Assembly (NCBI GenBank): GCA_014360495.1
Contig: JACIXR010000004.1
Coordinates: 193,983 to 257,982, forward strand
Source of the DNA: a bacterium
GTDB lineage: Bacteria; Armatimonadota; JACIXR01
Length of the DNA stretch: 64,000 nt
Direction of reading: 5' to 3'
Of the stretch, positions 14,765 to 23,122 are shown in pieces. The position numbers and the translations under genes were made by a program. The notes under the pieces were generated by a model. The model did no database searches. It was given only the letters and a program-made list of their open reading frames with translations, and had not been told where the DNA came from. Positions within the stretch are counted from its first letter, which is position 1; the number at the start of each line of letters is the position of its first letter.

Positions 14765-16010
14765 GGTCATATGGAGAATTTATCAGGTAGCGGTCATCAC
14801 CTTTTCTTTTTATCTTCTTTTCAAAAATGTCTCCCTTTTTTCCGAGAGCTTTTTCGCTTTAAACTTCAGGCAATGGGAAGCTTATATCTTTCTTTCCTTC
14901 CTGCTTTTACTCAGCGAGGTTTTTTATGTTCCGGGCAGGGAGGAAGATTTCCTCACCACCAGCTATCCTTTCTCCTTAACCCTTCTTTTAAGTCTTGGAT
15001 TTCCGACAACTATTTGGACATTTTGGTTAATTTCCTTTCTTATCCCCACTATCGCTCATAGGGATAATATACTTCGTTCCCTTACAGAAAGTTCGTTAAA
15101 AGTCGTCTCGCTATACCCAATCCATCTCTTGCTTATCGCTATGGGAGGGAGGGGGGAAAATGTTCATCTCGTAGTTCTGAAGACAATCACCTGCGGTGTA
15201 GCCTACTTTGTCTCTGATAGGGTAATTGTCGGCTTGGAAACAGCTCTAAAGCAGGGAAGAGTTTTTAAGAAGAATTTTTGGTTAAGCAGGTTAGAGGAAA
15301 GTTATCTTTGGTATATCCTCTTGCTTTTGGGTGCAATTATCTGTTCTGCGGCGTTTGATACTCCTTTTCAAATGGCTATATTCGGCATATCGGGTTTCTT
15401 GCTAATCTTGTTTATCTACATAATGCGTGCCACATCTATGAATCGTATAAACACTCGGGGTGTATTTGAGGCTTTCTCGGAGATAGCGGAGGGGAGATGG
15501 ATGGGCATGGTTGGACATGGAAGAAGGGTAGGGATGCTTGTAGACGAAATAGCTAAAGATTTGGACATTCCCTATGATGAAAGGGAGAAGATAGTATTGG
15601 CATCAATAATTCACGATATAGGCATAGTTGATGTTCCCTATGACATATTAAATTATCCCACGGAGGATGGGGAGAAGTCTGATGAGTTCAAATATCACGT
15701 TGTAAGAAGCGCGGAGATTATAGAACATCTCGGACATCTCCGCACGGTTGCTGATTATATTCGTTATCATCACGAACGACCCGATGGAAGCGGATATCCA
15801 GAGGGGAAAAAGGGGGATGAAATCCCATTTTGGGCATATGTAATAGGTGCCTGCTGTGATTTTGATGATATGACCTGCTATAAATCCTATAGAGAGAGAA
15901 TCCCCCCAGCGCAGGCAGTGCGTTTTATGGAGGAAAATTCGGGGAAGCTTTATGACCCAAGGGCTGTTGAATTACTGAAAAAGGCAGCGAAGAGGTTGGG
16001 ACGTTATTAG
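14754..16010 (+). CDS. membrane-bound HD-GYP domain protein (second of a pair)
   Basis: 418 residues, same architecture as its upstream neighbour: about seven hydrophobic helices over residues 10-225, then HD-GYP. Motifs: IHDIGIVDVPYDIL (the usual Lys after HDIG is Ile), HHERPDGSGYPEGKKGDEIP with a complete GYP, and GACCDFDDMT. It is probably a cyclic-dinucleotide phosphodiesterase. It starts inside the end of the first gene, and its 3' end overlaps the convergent mcsB stop by 4 nt. Confidence 0.9.
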   Translation: MRGKVIWRIYQVAVITFSFYLLFKNVSLFSESFFALNFRQWEAYIFLSFLLLLSEVFYVPGREEDFLTTSYPFSLTLLLSLGFPTTIWTFWLISFLIPTIAHRDNILRSLTESSLKVVSLYPIHLLLIAMGGRGENVHLVVLKTITCGVAYFVSDRVIVGLETALKQGRVFKKNFWLSRLEESYLWYILLLLGAIICSAAFDTPFQMAIFGISGFLLILFIYIMRATSMNRINTRGVFEAFSEIAEGRWMGMVGHGRRVGMLVDEIAKDLDIPYDEREKIVLASIIHDIGIVDVPYDILNYPTEDGEKSDEFKYHVVRSAEIIEHLGHLRTVADYIRYHHERPDGSGYPEGKKGDEIPFWAYVIGACCDFDDMTCYKSYRERIPPAQAVRFMEENSGKLYDPRAVELLKKAAKRLGRY

Positions 16011-17041
16011 AAAAGGAGATTGTCTCGCAAAAGATTTGCCCTTTGCTTATCCCTTTCCTCCACCTTCATCTTTCTTCCAAAGAAAAACTGAATTGTGGTA
16101 GGGCGAATTAGGAAAAGGAGAATATCTATTTTCTCCATAGGAATCGGAATGATATCTTCAGCAGAGGCGAGACGCAGGATTGAAAGAAGTTGGGTTGCGG
16201 TGTAAGTAGAAAAGTGGCTTGCTGAAGAAAGACGAGCATAGGCATCCTCTATTCTCTCCTTTATAGTTGTCCTCTTTAAAAGAAGCTCTCTTTCCTCTCT
16301 TTCTTTTTCATCTAAAATGGAGATAGCGGTTTCTATTTCTTTGAGGCTTTCCTCTAATTTTATTCCCAGCGTTCTTCTCGTTGATATTTGGTATAAAAAG
16401 CCCATCGGTTCGCTTCCCTCTCCCAATAATCCCCTGATTTCCATATCGGCGAGAAGATTCTCAATGTAATTCCTCCCTCTTAATAGAGTGAGAGCGGGAA
16501 GGTGGGCGATGGAGGAGAAGCGAATTCCCGTTCCGAGATTGCTGGGGGAAGCTGTGAGAAAGCCAAGGCGAGGCGAATGGGCGAAGCCAATTTCTTTTGC
16601 CCAGTATTCCTCCAGCTGAAAAGCTCTACGTATAGCCAAGTGAAGATTTTTCCCTTTCCCGAGTGCGGATATCCTTATATGGTCTTCTTCATTTAGCAAA
16701 ACGGAGAGCGACGCATCGGGAGAGATGAGGAGCGCCCTTCCCTCGCTTTCCCCTCTTGCAAATTCCCTGCTGATTAGGTGTAATTCCGCAAAAAGATTTT
16801 TCTCAGATGGAGAGAGTTCTTGTAGAGGAAAGAAGAAGAGAAAGGGAAAATTGCGTTTTTCCCAAGCATCATAAACTATTTTCACAACTCTCTCCAATTC
16901 CTCCCTTTTAGCCCATTGAGGAAAGGGAAGGTTAGCGATGTTCCTTGCGATTCTGATACGAGAAGATAGAAAGATTGGGTCGCTCTCTCCCTCAAGCCAA
17001 AGGAGAGGGTTTATGCCTCTAATATTTTTCAGAGAGTTCAT
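16007..17041 (-). CDS. mcsB: McsB-type protein arginine kinase, Cys-to-Ser variant
   Basis: Phosphagen-kinase fold, 344 residues. McsB phosphorylates arginines of damaged or regulatory proteins and marks them for ClpCP. Seen here: the ATP-binding SSRIRIARNI (26-35), the catalytic acidic loop NEEDHIRI (117-124), and GFLTASPSNLGTGIRFS (161-177). The last motif normally reads TxCPTN with a reactive Cys; here Ser165 is in its place. The rest looks intact. Overlap with mcsA is 4 nt (ATGA). clpC and ctsR are not nearby, unlike in Bacillus. Activity is uncertain because this Cys matters in studied McsB and other phosphagen kinases. Confidence 0.88.
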   Translation of the reverse strand: MNSLKNIRGINPLLWLEGESDPIFLSSRIRIARNIANLPFPQWAKREELERVVKIVYDAWEKRNFPFLFFFPLQELSPSEKNLFAELHLISREFARGESEGRALLISPDASLSVLLNEEDHIRISALGKGKNLHLAIRRAFQLEEYWAKEIGFAHSPRLGFLTASPSNLGTGIRFSSIAHLPALTLLRGRNYIENLLADMEIRGLLGEGSEPMGFLYQISTRRTLGIKLEESLKEIETAISILDEKEREERELLLKRTTIKERIEDAYARLSSASHFSTYTATQLLSILRLASAEDIIPIPMEKIDILLFLIRPTTIQFFFGRKMKVEERDKQRANLLRDNLLF

Positions 17042-17328
17042 CCTCGTTTATATCTCTGAATATGATTAATGAAGGGAAGAATTAATTCGTAGAAATGCTC
17101 GTAGCAGAGGGGGCAGCCGAGCTTGCCAGTTTTGAAGAATTCGGTTAAGGGAAAATTGCAGGCTGGACAAGTGAGGGAAGAGGGGAAACTTGGTATTCTA
17201 AGGAGTTGAGAGGAGGGATAGCACCGAGCACAAATATCACAGATAAGAGAAACTAAAAGCCTCTCTTCCTTTCCCTTGATATAAGCTATATATGTTGCCT
17301 CCCTTAATCCACAGTCACCACATTTCAA
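17038..17328 (-). CDS. mcsA: McsA-like zinc-finger protein, short
   Basis: 96 residues with four Cys-x2-Cys pairs (C3/C6, C30/C33, C54/C57, C72/C75), enough for two zinc sites as in McsA, the activator and partner of McsB. It starts with TTG overlapping the stop of the upstream gene (TTGA) and ends overlapping mcsB. Classical McsA is about 170 residues and ends in a UVR coiled-coil that contacts McsB; that part is missing. The identification rests on the Cys pattern and the mcsB neighbour. Confidence 0.75.
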   Translation of the reverse strand: MKCGDCGLREATYIAYIKGKEERLLVSLICDICARCYPSSQLLRIPSFPSSLTCPACNFPLTEFFKTGKLGCPLCYEHFYELILPFINHIQRYKRG

Positions 17329-17762
17329 ACTATTTCCCCCTTAATCGTCTGTAGGAGTTCGTTGTGGTCCACTATATCAAATAAATAGTTGATTCTTTCC
17401 TTATTATACTTGGCTTTCTCAACTAAGGATTCTATTAAGAAAGCTCTTTCTGGATGTGTATTTTCAGTTATTTTAAATGGAATTCCCGCCAGATTGAGAG
17501 TGTTAACTATTTCATCCCTTGCTCTTATGAGACCGTTATAGCAGATTCCGAAGTCTTTATCGTTTTCTACCGTGGCCGGAGTTCCTTCTATGTTAAAAAG
17601 CACACCTCCAACGAGATAAATATTCTTTATTCCGCCTTTTTTCAAAACTTCTCTAAATTGCTCCCTTTCAAGCAAGAGTCTTACAAATTGAAACCTTTCC
17701 TTCAATCCTATCTCTAATTCACTTTGAGGTTGGAGGCCTATAAGTAATTTGCGTAGTTTCAT
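17325..17762 (-). CDS. unknown protein, possibly nucleotidyltransferase-like
   Basis: 145 residues. A helical N-terminus (ERFQFVRLLLEREQFREVLKK) is followed by IYLVGGVLFNIEGTPATVEN and DKDFGICYNGLIRARDEIV. The LVGG...DxDF spacing vaguely recalls nucleotidyltransferase-fold proteins, but the usual G-S and DxD residues are not clear. I do not assign a function. It overlaps mcsA by 4 nt and follows two in-frame fragments (17771-18268), so it lies in the ilvE-to-mcsB operon. Its base composition is a little more AT-rich than its neighbours. Confidence 0.65.
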   Translation of the reverse strand: MKLRKLLIGLQPQSELEIGLKERFQFVRLLLEREQFREVLKKGGIKNIYLVGGVLFNIEGTPATVENDKDFGICYNGLIRARDEIVNTLNLAGIPFKITENTHPERAFLIESLVEKAKYNKERINYLFDIVDHNELLQTIKGEIV

Positions 17763-17770
17763 GAAGCACT

Positions 17771-18268
17771 CTAAGGTTTCTCGCAGATTATTGTGCTTTC
17801 ACCCCTAATTGCCCTATTCCTCGCGCCCAAGAGGGGATTGAGTATCAATTTATCACTGCTTTTCATCCCCAAATACTTTGCCTCTATCTTCTTCATCTCT
17901 ATGACAAAATAATCAAATGTTTCCAAGTGATTCATTGGGATTATCCCACTCTTTTCTCTCTATTTGCTGAAATATTTCCATTTAAATCCTTTCCTTAAGG
18001 GATAAAGGTTGTGGAAAGCGTAGGCATTGGTATCGCCGAATGTATCAATAAAATCTGAATAGTAGCTCTCCGTTAATCCCTGTAATTCCAAATCCAAAAA
18101 TTCAATATCGGCTATCGTTTGCATCCAAAAGCCAAAGATGTTTTCACCCTTCGGCTTGATATAGTTTTGAAATTCTTTAGAATAATCCTCCACTATCTCC
18201 TCCGCAGAGGGGAAATCGTGAGTGCCGAACATCGTCTCCTTTCCCGACCAAAGCTCCCCTTCGCTCAT
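17771..18268 (-). pseudogene. gene of unknown function split by an in-frame TAG
   Basis: On the minus strand, an ATG at 18268 (directly after the ilvE stop) opens 102 codons, MSEGELWSGKETMFGTHD to GFKWKYFSK, ending in TAG at 17960-17962. The same frame then continues without a break as REKSGIIPMNHLETFDYFV to RGESTIICEKP and stops at 17771-17773. Read through, it gives about 165 residues. No convincing Shine-Dalgarno precedes the internal ATG at 17935, so one gene interrupted by an amber codon is more likely than two genes. Two small separate proteins remain possible. No family recognised. Confidence 0.55.
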
Positions 18269-19141
18269 TTATTTATATACCTCCACTCCTTCTGTCTTGA
18301 CATATTCATGGAAATCTTTCATTAGAAGAAGGGTAATCTCTCCCGGCACTCCACCGTTTATCTCTCTCCCATCAACTTCCACTACGGGCACTATCTCCGC
18401 CGCTGTCCCGGTTAAAAAGCACTCATCAGCGGTATAAACTTCGTAGAGGGTAAAGGGCTTTTCCTCAGTTATTATCCCTCTTTCCTTTGCCAGATCAATT
18501 ACTGTTTGGCGGGTTATACCCGGTAGAACCCCCAAATGTAATGGAGGGGTAATGAGGGTCTTATTTTTTACTATAAATATGTTGTCTCCCGTAGCTTCAG
18601 CTACATATCCCTCAATGGAAAGCATAATCGCTTCGGGCACATTGGCCCTATTCGCTTCTATCTTTGCCAAAATATTGTTGAGATAATTTAAGGATTTTAT
18701 ATTGGGATTGAGGGCTTGAGGGGAATTCCTACGAGTGGAGACAGTGATTATCTTCATTCCCTTCTTATAAACTTCCTCGGGATATATGGCTATCTTGTCC
18801 GCTATTATGACAACTGTGGGATTGGGACATTTTTGAGGGTCCAAACCCAAGTCTCCCTCTCCCCTTGAAATAACTATCCTTATATACCCATCCCTCAAAT
18901 TGTTAGCCCTTACTGTTTCAACTGTGGCTTGGAGAAGCTCCTCCTGGGTAAGGGGTGGCTTGAGGTCTATTGCGTGAGCGGAATAAAATAGACGCTCTAT
19001 ATGCTCCTTAAGCTTGAAAATCCTTCCGTTATAAATCCTTATTCCTTCAAAAACTCCGTCTCCATAAAGGAAGCCGTGGTCAAAAACGGAGACTTTCGCT
19101 TCCTCTTTAGGAACGAGCTTTCCATTAAGATAGATTAACAT
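18269..19141 (-). CDS. ilvE: branched-chain amino acid aminotransferase
   Basis: Fold-type IV PLP aminotransferase, 290 residues, for the last step of Leu/Ile/Val synthesis. The N-terminus MLIYLNGKLVPKEEAKVSVF and DHGFLYGDGVFEGIR are typical of IlvE. The PLP lysine is in NIKSLNYLNNILAK. The phosphate-binding loops are EATGDNIF and LPGITRQTVIDL, and TGTAAEIVPV is the C-terminal motif. D-amino-acid transaminase and aminodeoxychorismate lyase share the fold but fit these motifs less well. The Shine-Dalgarno AAAGGAGG stands before the ATG. leuA of the same pathway is at 59 kb. Confidence 0.92.
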   Translation of the reverse strand: MLIYLNGKLVPKEEAKVSVFDHGFLYGDGVFEGIRIYNGRIFKLKEHIERLFYSAHAIDLKPPLTQEELLQATVETVRANNLRDGYIRIVISRGEGDLGLDPQKCPNPTVVIIADKIAIYPEEVYKKGMKIITVSTRRNSPQALNPNIKSLNYLNNILAKIEANRANVPEAIMLSIEGYVAEATGDNIFIVKNKTLITPPLHLGVLPGITRQTVIDLAKERGIITEEKPFTLYEVYTADECFLTGTAAEIVPVVEVDGREINGGVPGEITLLLMKDFHEYVKTEGVEVYK

Positions 19142-19157
19142 TCCCGCTTCCTCCTTT

Positions 19158-19646
19158 TCAAGACTTCTTATTCTTCTCCAAGAGCGAGATGATGTATTGG
19201 ACTCCTTCTCTCAACTCCGTATGGGTTATGCTCCCTCCTTTGAAGTCCATTTGGAGCAATTTATTCATCTCCTGAAGCATCTCCATCCTCGTTCTTCCGC
19301 TGGCGAACCACTCATCAATGTTGCTCTTCAGCTTCGCCAACCTCACATGTGGTATCCTCTTCACCCTTTCCTCCAACCATTTCAAAACTTCCTCAACGGA
19401 TTCTGTTCGCAAATCGTTTTCCTCTTCCTCTCCCAGCGCCTCAAACCTGCTTATTGCGGGTCTGTAGTATACGCTAATCTGGTTAGTGGAGCCCCCAGGC
19501 GTTTCATAGACTAAGGAAAATATATAGGTGGAATCCTCCCCCTCTCCCCATGACTGGGTTTCCCAGCGGAGGTTTCCATAAGTAATCATTCCCTGAAAGG
19601 GGCGGAGTCTTTCTTCAACGAGCTCAAGGAACTTGTTCCATTGCAT
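19158..19646 (-). CDS. hypothetical protein upstream of ilvE
   Basis: 162 residues, first gene of the ilvE-mcsB run. The N-terminal half is beta-rich and acidic (MITYGNLRWETQSWGEGED, YIFSLVYETPGGSTNQISVY), the C-terminal half helical (ESVEEVLKWLEERVK, GRTRMEMLQEMNKLLQMDF). Its size and two-part layout resemble type III secretion-chaperone-like or YbjN-like folds, but I cannot name a family. It has its own promoter and almost no leader. Confidence 0.7.
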   Translation of the reverse strand: MQWNKFLELVEERLRPFQGMITYGNLRWETQSWGEGEDSTYIFSLVYETPGGSTNQISVYYRPAISRFEALGEEEENDLRTESVEEVLKWLEERVKRIPHVRLAKLKSNIDEWFASGRTRMEMLQEMNKLLQMDFKGGSITHTELREGVQYIISLLEKNKKS

Positions 19647-19661
19647 AGTTAGATATTTTAT

Positions 19662-19690
19662 ATTTTAGGATTGAAAGTGGGTAAGGTCAA
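19662..19690 (-). promoter_or_regulatory. promoter of the ilvE-mcsB run, near-leaderless
   Basis: On the minus strand TTGACC (19690-19685), 17 nt, TAAAAT (19667-19662). The ATG is at 19646, so the leader would be about 8 nt with no Shine-Dalgarno. A second TAAAAT ends 8 nt before the ATG. Confidence 0.5.
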
Positions 19691-19736
19691 GTTAAATTAT
19701 TTTATTTATTTTTTAACTTGAAAGTTTTTTCCACTT

Positions 19737-19775
19737 AAAAACCTGCCCGAGGAACTATAGTTCCTCGGGCAGGTT
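19737..19775 (-). terminator. terminator of the pilin-like gene
   Basis: A 36-nt perfect palindrome (19740-19775) with arms CCTGCCCGAGGAACTA and its complement, followed on the minus strand by TTTTT. It lies 24 nt after the pilin gene. This is the clearest intrinsic terminator in the window. Confidence 0.85.
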
Positions 19776-19798
19776 AAACTACTTCCTCTGGTCGTCTT

Positions 19799-20503
19799 TT
19801 ACTTCCAGCGCGCCCAGAACCTCTCGGGGTCAACTGGGTCTATCATCTGCTCAGGCGTTGCGAACTTCACATGCCCATCGTAAAAGAGATAGTTAGCTCC
19901 GCCGTTGTGCCTCTTAACTTCATTCCCGCCAGGCCAACCATTGAGCCAGGCATCAAAGGTGATGCCGATGGAGGGATTAGGTCCTGTGACAATGCAGGCT
20001 GAATCGGAGACTGCGACTATCTCAGCGGGTCGGGTGAGCTGAGCCTCGGAGATATTTCTCGTATTAGCGTCATCGGTAGCCCAAGAAGTGAAGTACCAGT
20101 TGTAGCCATAACCTCCCATATAGCGATGCCTCTGCTCTATTGGGACGCCTTGGTCGCTAGGGAAAAGCTCGCACGCATTATCTGCTCCCGCGCACCACCA
20201 ATCGTAGTTGGAAGAGGGGCAACGCAAAATCTGGTAGTTCTTCAGGTAGGGCTGAATTAGAACCATCCACCAGGTTCGATAACCGTTTAGGGAATTCCAG
20301 CTATACATCGGCACAATCTTCTCATCCCAATCTTGGCTGTACATCCTCATGGCGATTCCTATCTCTTTGAGGTTGCTCGTGCAGGCAGCCTTCCTAGCCA
20401 TCTCTCTTGCCCGTGAAAAGACGGGAAAGAGAATAGCGGCTAAAATAGCGATGATAGCTATGACGACCAGAAGTTCTATTAGGGTGAAACCCTTTCTCCT
20501 CAT
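19799..20503 (-). CDS. type IV pilin-like protein with H-x9-DG motif (DUF1559-like)
   Basis: 234 residues. The type IV prepilin leader is [20 protein letters not shown], with cleavage expected after Gly and a hydrophobic assembly helix. The exported domain includes [20 protein letters not shown] and, near the end, [17 protein letters not shown], the H-x9-DG motif of this very abundant Armatimonadota/Planctomycetes family. It starts at ATG 20503 behind AAAGGAGGTG. No secretion or pilus-assembly genes are nearby. Role unknown: surface protein, pseudopilin or fibre subunit. A paralogue lies at 48.1 kb. Confidence 0.9.
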   Translation of the reverse strand: MRRKGFTLIELLVVIAIIAILAAILFPVFSRAREMARKAACTSNLKEIGIAMRMYSQDWDEKIVPMYSWNSLNGYRTWWMVLIQPYLKNYQILRCPSSNYDWWCAGADNACELFPSDQGVPIEQRHRYMGGYGYNWYFTSWATDDANTRNISEAQLTRPAEIVAVSDSACIVTGPNPSIGITFDAWLNGWPGGNEVKRHNGGANYLFYDGHVKFATPEQMIDPVDPERFWARWK

Positions 20504-20549
20504 TTTTTCACCTCCTTTCTTTTTGGATTTATTGAGAACATTGTTAGTT

Positions 20550-20933
20550 TCAGATAAATAGCTCTTCATCGGGAATCTGCAAGAGATTTGAAACCGCTAT
20601 TTCTTCTCCATCATTCAACCACTTCCTTATCCTCTCAATCGCTTCCTCCCTCACCTCTACCCTCACCCCTTTATCACCGCTATGCAAAAACAAAGCAAGC
20701 CTGCGGGAAGGAACCAGTTCTATATTTCCCTTCCCGAATGTGCATCCCGTGGAAAGTTGGATGCCATCAGCCATACATCTTTCCGGAGGCTCTACTGGGC
20801 AGAAGACAGTCGCTTTCAATCCGAAATATTTATTTGCTCCCAAGAGGGCAATTGCCTTCTTTCCCATCCTCAAGCCAAGCACGAGGAAGGGACCCAAGTG
20901 TCCGTGAAATTCCTTAGCTCTCTCTAAGTCCAT
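20550..20933 (-). CDS. FmdE-like protein
   Basis: 127 residues. [19 protein letters not shown] matches the N-terminus of the FmdE domain, and [20 protein letters not shown] plus TFGKGN matches its Cys/metal-binding core. FmdE domains occur beside formylmethanofuran dehydrogenase in archaea and as stand-alone proteins of unknown role in many bacteria. This is the minimal domain without the C-terminal zinc finger. A metal-binding protein is likely; methanofuran chemistry is not supported by any neighbour. Confidence 0.85.
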   Translation of the reverse strand: MDLERAKEFHGHLGPFLVLGLRMGKKAIALLGANKYFGLKATVFCPVEPPERCMADGIQLSTGCTFGKGNIELVPSRRLALFLHSGDKGVRVEVREEAIERIRKWLNDGEEIAVSNLLQIPDEELFI

Positions 20934-20943
20934 GTCTGTTTTA

Positions 20944-20972
20944 ATTATAAGTTAAATGAGAAAAATTTGCAA
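20944..20972 (-). promoter_or_regulatory. promoter of the FmdE-like gene, near-leaderless
   Basis: On the minus strand TTGCAA (20972-20967), 17 nt, TATAAT (20949-20944), then 10 nt to the ATG at 20933. The leader would be about 3 nt and there is no Shine-Dalgarno. Confidence 0.6.
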
Positions 20973-21061
20973 TAATAATTTCACAAGATATTTGAAAAAG
21001 GAATTGACAAATACAAGATACAACAAGAAAATTTAAGAAATTTATGAAAGGAGGTTTTGAG

Positions 21062-21820
21062 ATGAAAGCTGGCATTCAACCCATAACTTGGGGCGAAATG
21101 CCGTTTGAGAAAATAGCAAAGGAGATAAAGGAATCGGGATTTGAGGGGGTTGAGGCTCCAATAGGTCAATATCTCTCTAATTTGGAAGAGCTTAAGAGGA
21201 TATTATGGGAAAACGGGTTAGTAGTGAGTTCAACATATTTTGGATTGCATCTTATTGATAAAGAAAAACAGGTGGAGGAAATAGAAAGGGCTTGTGAGAT
21301 GGCAAGAATATTGAAGAACGATTTTTCCTCTGATGTTTTGGTTGTTGCGGCTGGAGGGGTAAAGAAACCAGTTGGTAAGGAGGTTTATGAGCTCTTTGCC
21401 AAGGGTTGCGATGAGATAGGCAAGAGGTGCAGGGAAATAGGGGTATATGTAGCCTTTCACAACCACGCTTGGACATTGATTGAGACAAAAGAGGAAATAG
21501 AGTTTCTCGCCAATAACACCTCTTCCGATTCTTTCTTCTTCGCATTTGATAGGGGACATTTAGCTTTGATGGGAATGGACCCAGGGGAAATTATGAAGGA
21601 ATTCAAAGATAGGATAAAATATATTCATTTGAAGGATGTAAAGGATAACGACTTCATAGAGCTGGGGGAGGGAATTGTGGATTTTGGGAAAGTTAAGATG
21701 GTGCTGGAGAGCATTGGCTATGATGGATGGCTGGTAGCGGAATTGGACAGGAGCACACTTCCTCCTTTGGAATCGGCGAAGAAACAGAGAAAATTCATTA
21801 AGGAGGTGTTCGGGGTATGA
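21062..21820 (+). CDS. sugar phosphate isomerase/epimerase family protein
   Basis: Xylose-isomerase-like TIM barrel, 252 residues. It starts at ATG 21062 behind AAAGGAGG with MKAGIQPITWGEMPFEKIAK, as in inosose dehydratase (IolE) relatives. Metal-ligand motifs include FHNHAWTLIETKEEI, FAFDRGHLALMG, YIHLKDVKDND and VAELD. Likely an isomerase, epimerase or dehydratase of a sugar or inositol derivative; the exact substrate is unknown. It is coupled by ATGA overlap to an HD-GYP gene. A weak TTGACA stands at 21004. Confidence 0.85.
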   Translation: MKAGIQPITWGEMPFEKIAKEIKESGFEGVEAPIGQYLSNLEELKRILWENGLVVSSTYFGLHLIDKEKQVEEIERACEMARILKNDFSSDVLVVAAGGVKKPVGKEVYELFAKGCDEIGKRCREIGVYVAFHNHAWTLIETKEEIEFLANNTSSDSFFFAFDRGHLALMGMDPGEIMKEFKDRIKYIHLKDVKDNDFIELGEGIVDFGKVKMVLESIGYDGWLVAELDRSTLPPLESAKKQRKFIKEVFGV

Positions 21821-22416
21821 GCAAATTGCCATATGAATCAGATGTGCTTTTTGAGATCTTGAAGGCGGTAATCAACGCAATCGAGGAAGCGGAGGGCTAT
21901 GCAGCAGGGCGTTCATTAAGGGTGTTAGAATATTCAATGGCTATTGCCAAGCACCTAGAACCTCCCTATGAAGACCCTGCCTTACCCCTTGCTGCTCTGC
22001 TTCATGACCTGGGAATGCTTGCCGTCCCTCCCGAGATAACTTTAAAGCCCGGGAGATTGAGTAATGAAGAAAGGATATTGCTTGAAAAGCATCCCTTATT
22101 CGGTGTGCAGATGCTTCAACATATAGAAGGCTTGGAGGATGTCCTACTATTAATCAAGCATCATCATGAAGCATATGATGGAAACGGCTATCCAGATAGA
22201 ATTGCAAGAGAGGAAATACCATTGGGAGCAAGAATAATCGCTGTTGCCGATGCTTTTGAAGCTATGACTTGCAAGCGTCCCCATCGCTGGCCGCTTCCCA
22301 TCACCGAAGCACTAATGGAGCTGAGGAGGCAAAGCGGAAGAGCATTTGACCCAAAAGTTGTTGATGCCCTTTTTAAAGCCTATCAAGCGAGGGAATTGCC
22401 ATTATTTAAGAGGTGA
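21817..22416 (+). CDS. stand-alone HD-GYP domain protein
   Basis: 199 residues, almost entirely an HD-GYP domain without a membrane or receiver part. Motifs: LLHDLGMLAVPPEITLKPGR, HHHEAYDGNGYPDRIAREEI and AVADAFEAMTCKRP. Probably a soluble cyclic-di-GMP phosphodiesterase. Translation is coupled to the preceding isomerase gene. It is the third HD-GYP protein in 9 kb. Confidence 0.9.
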   Translation: MSKLPYESDVLFEILKAVINAIEEAEGYAAGRSLRVLEYSMAIAKHLEPPYEDPALPLAALLHDLGMLAVPPEITLKPGRLSNEERILLEKHPLFGVQMLQHIEGLEDVLLLIKHHHEAYDGNGYPDRIAREEIPLGARIIAVADAFEAMTCKRPHRWPLPITEALMELRRQSGRAFDPKVVDALFKAYQARELPLFKR

Positions 22417-22469
22417 GCGTTTCACGAACTTGTATGTTCGTGAAACGCGATTCCTTTGCTTTCGCTCAC
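22413..22469 (+). other. nested hairpins after the HD-GYP gene
   Basis: A perfect 13-bp stem GCGTTTCACGAAC / GTTCGTGAAACGC (22417-22448, loop TTGTAT) sits inside an outer pair GTGAGCG (22413-22419) / CGCTCAC (22463-22469). The two compete for a few bases. The outer arm includes the stop codon. There is no clean T-run, so it may be an atypical terminator or regulatory RNA. Confidence 0.65.
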
Positions 22470-22569
22470 AAGGAGGGGTAGATTGCAATTAGGGGGCGAG
22501 TTTTTGGGCTCATAATATAGGCAGATGTCATAAATTCTTCAGGAACGCCGTTAAATTACAAAAATTTTG

Positions 22570-22598
22570 TTGACTTTCCCTTTCGCTTCTCTTAACAT
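22570..22598 (+). promoter_or_regulatory. promoter of the macro-domain operon, leaderless
   Basis: TTGACT (22570-22575), 17 nt, TAACAT (22593-22598), 8 nt, then ATG 22607. No Shine-Dalgarno. The predicted first nucleotide is at or next to the A of ATG. Confidence 0.6.
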
Positions 22599-22606
22599 TT
22601 ATAAAT

Positions 22607-23122
22607 ATGAAGAAGGTCGCCGGCATCACCATAAACCTCCTACAAGGTGATATAACCGAGATGGAGTGCGATGCCATCGTCAATGCAGCAAATAACCGCC
22701 TCTGGATGGGTGGAGGTGTAGCGGGAGCGATAAAGAGAAAGGGGGGTGTAGAAATAGAAAAGGAGGCAGTAGCTAAAGGTCCGATACAAATCGGGGAGGC
22801 TATTTGGACAAGCGCGGGAAGTTTAAAAGCCAAATTCGTCATTCACGCAGCAGTTATGGGTGACGATAGGAGGACGGATGAAACGAAAATCTATGAAGCA
22901 ACAAAAAGCTCCCTTCTTCTTGCCGACCAACTTGGGCTAAAAAGCATCGCCTTCCCCGCTTTGGGAACCGGTGTCGGTGGATTCCCCTATAAGGAAAGTG
23001 CCAAAGCAATGTTGAAAGCAATTGAAGAGGTGGCTCCGTCCCTCAAGAATCTCCAGCAGGTAACTTTCGTCCTCTGGGGAGAGGAAGCTTACAATGCCTT
23101 TAAGGAGGTGATTGAGGGTTGA
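22607..23122 (+). CDS. macro domain protein (ADP-ribose hydrolase-like)
   Basis: 171 residues, a single macro domain. Motifs: LLQGDITEMECDAIVNAANN, GGGVAGAIKRKGG and ALGTGVGGFPYKES, the ADP-ribose-binding loops. Bacterial members remove ADP-ribose or the acetyl group of O-acetyl-ADP-ribose. It is the first gene of a long run with DNA-repair nucleases (endonucleases III and IV downstream). The start is leaderless. The TGA overlaps the TTG of the next gene. Confidence 0.92.
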   Translation: MKKVAGITINLLQGDITEMECDAIVNAANNRLWMGGGVAGAIKRKGGVEIEKEAVAKGPIQIGEAIWTSAGSLKAKFVIHAAVMGDDRRTDETKIYEATKSSLLLADQLGLKSIAFPALGTGVGGFPYKESAKAMLKAIEEVAPSLKNLQQVTFVLWGEEAYNAFKEVIEG

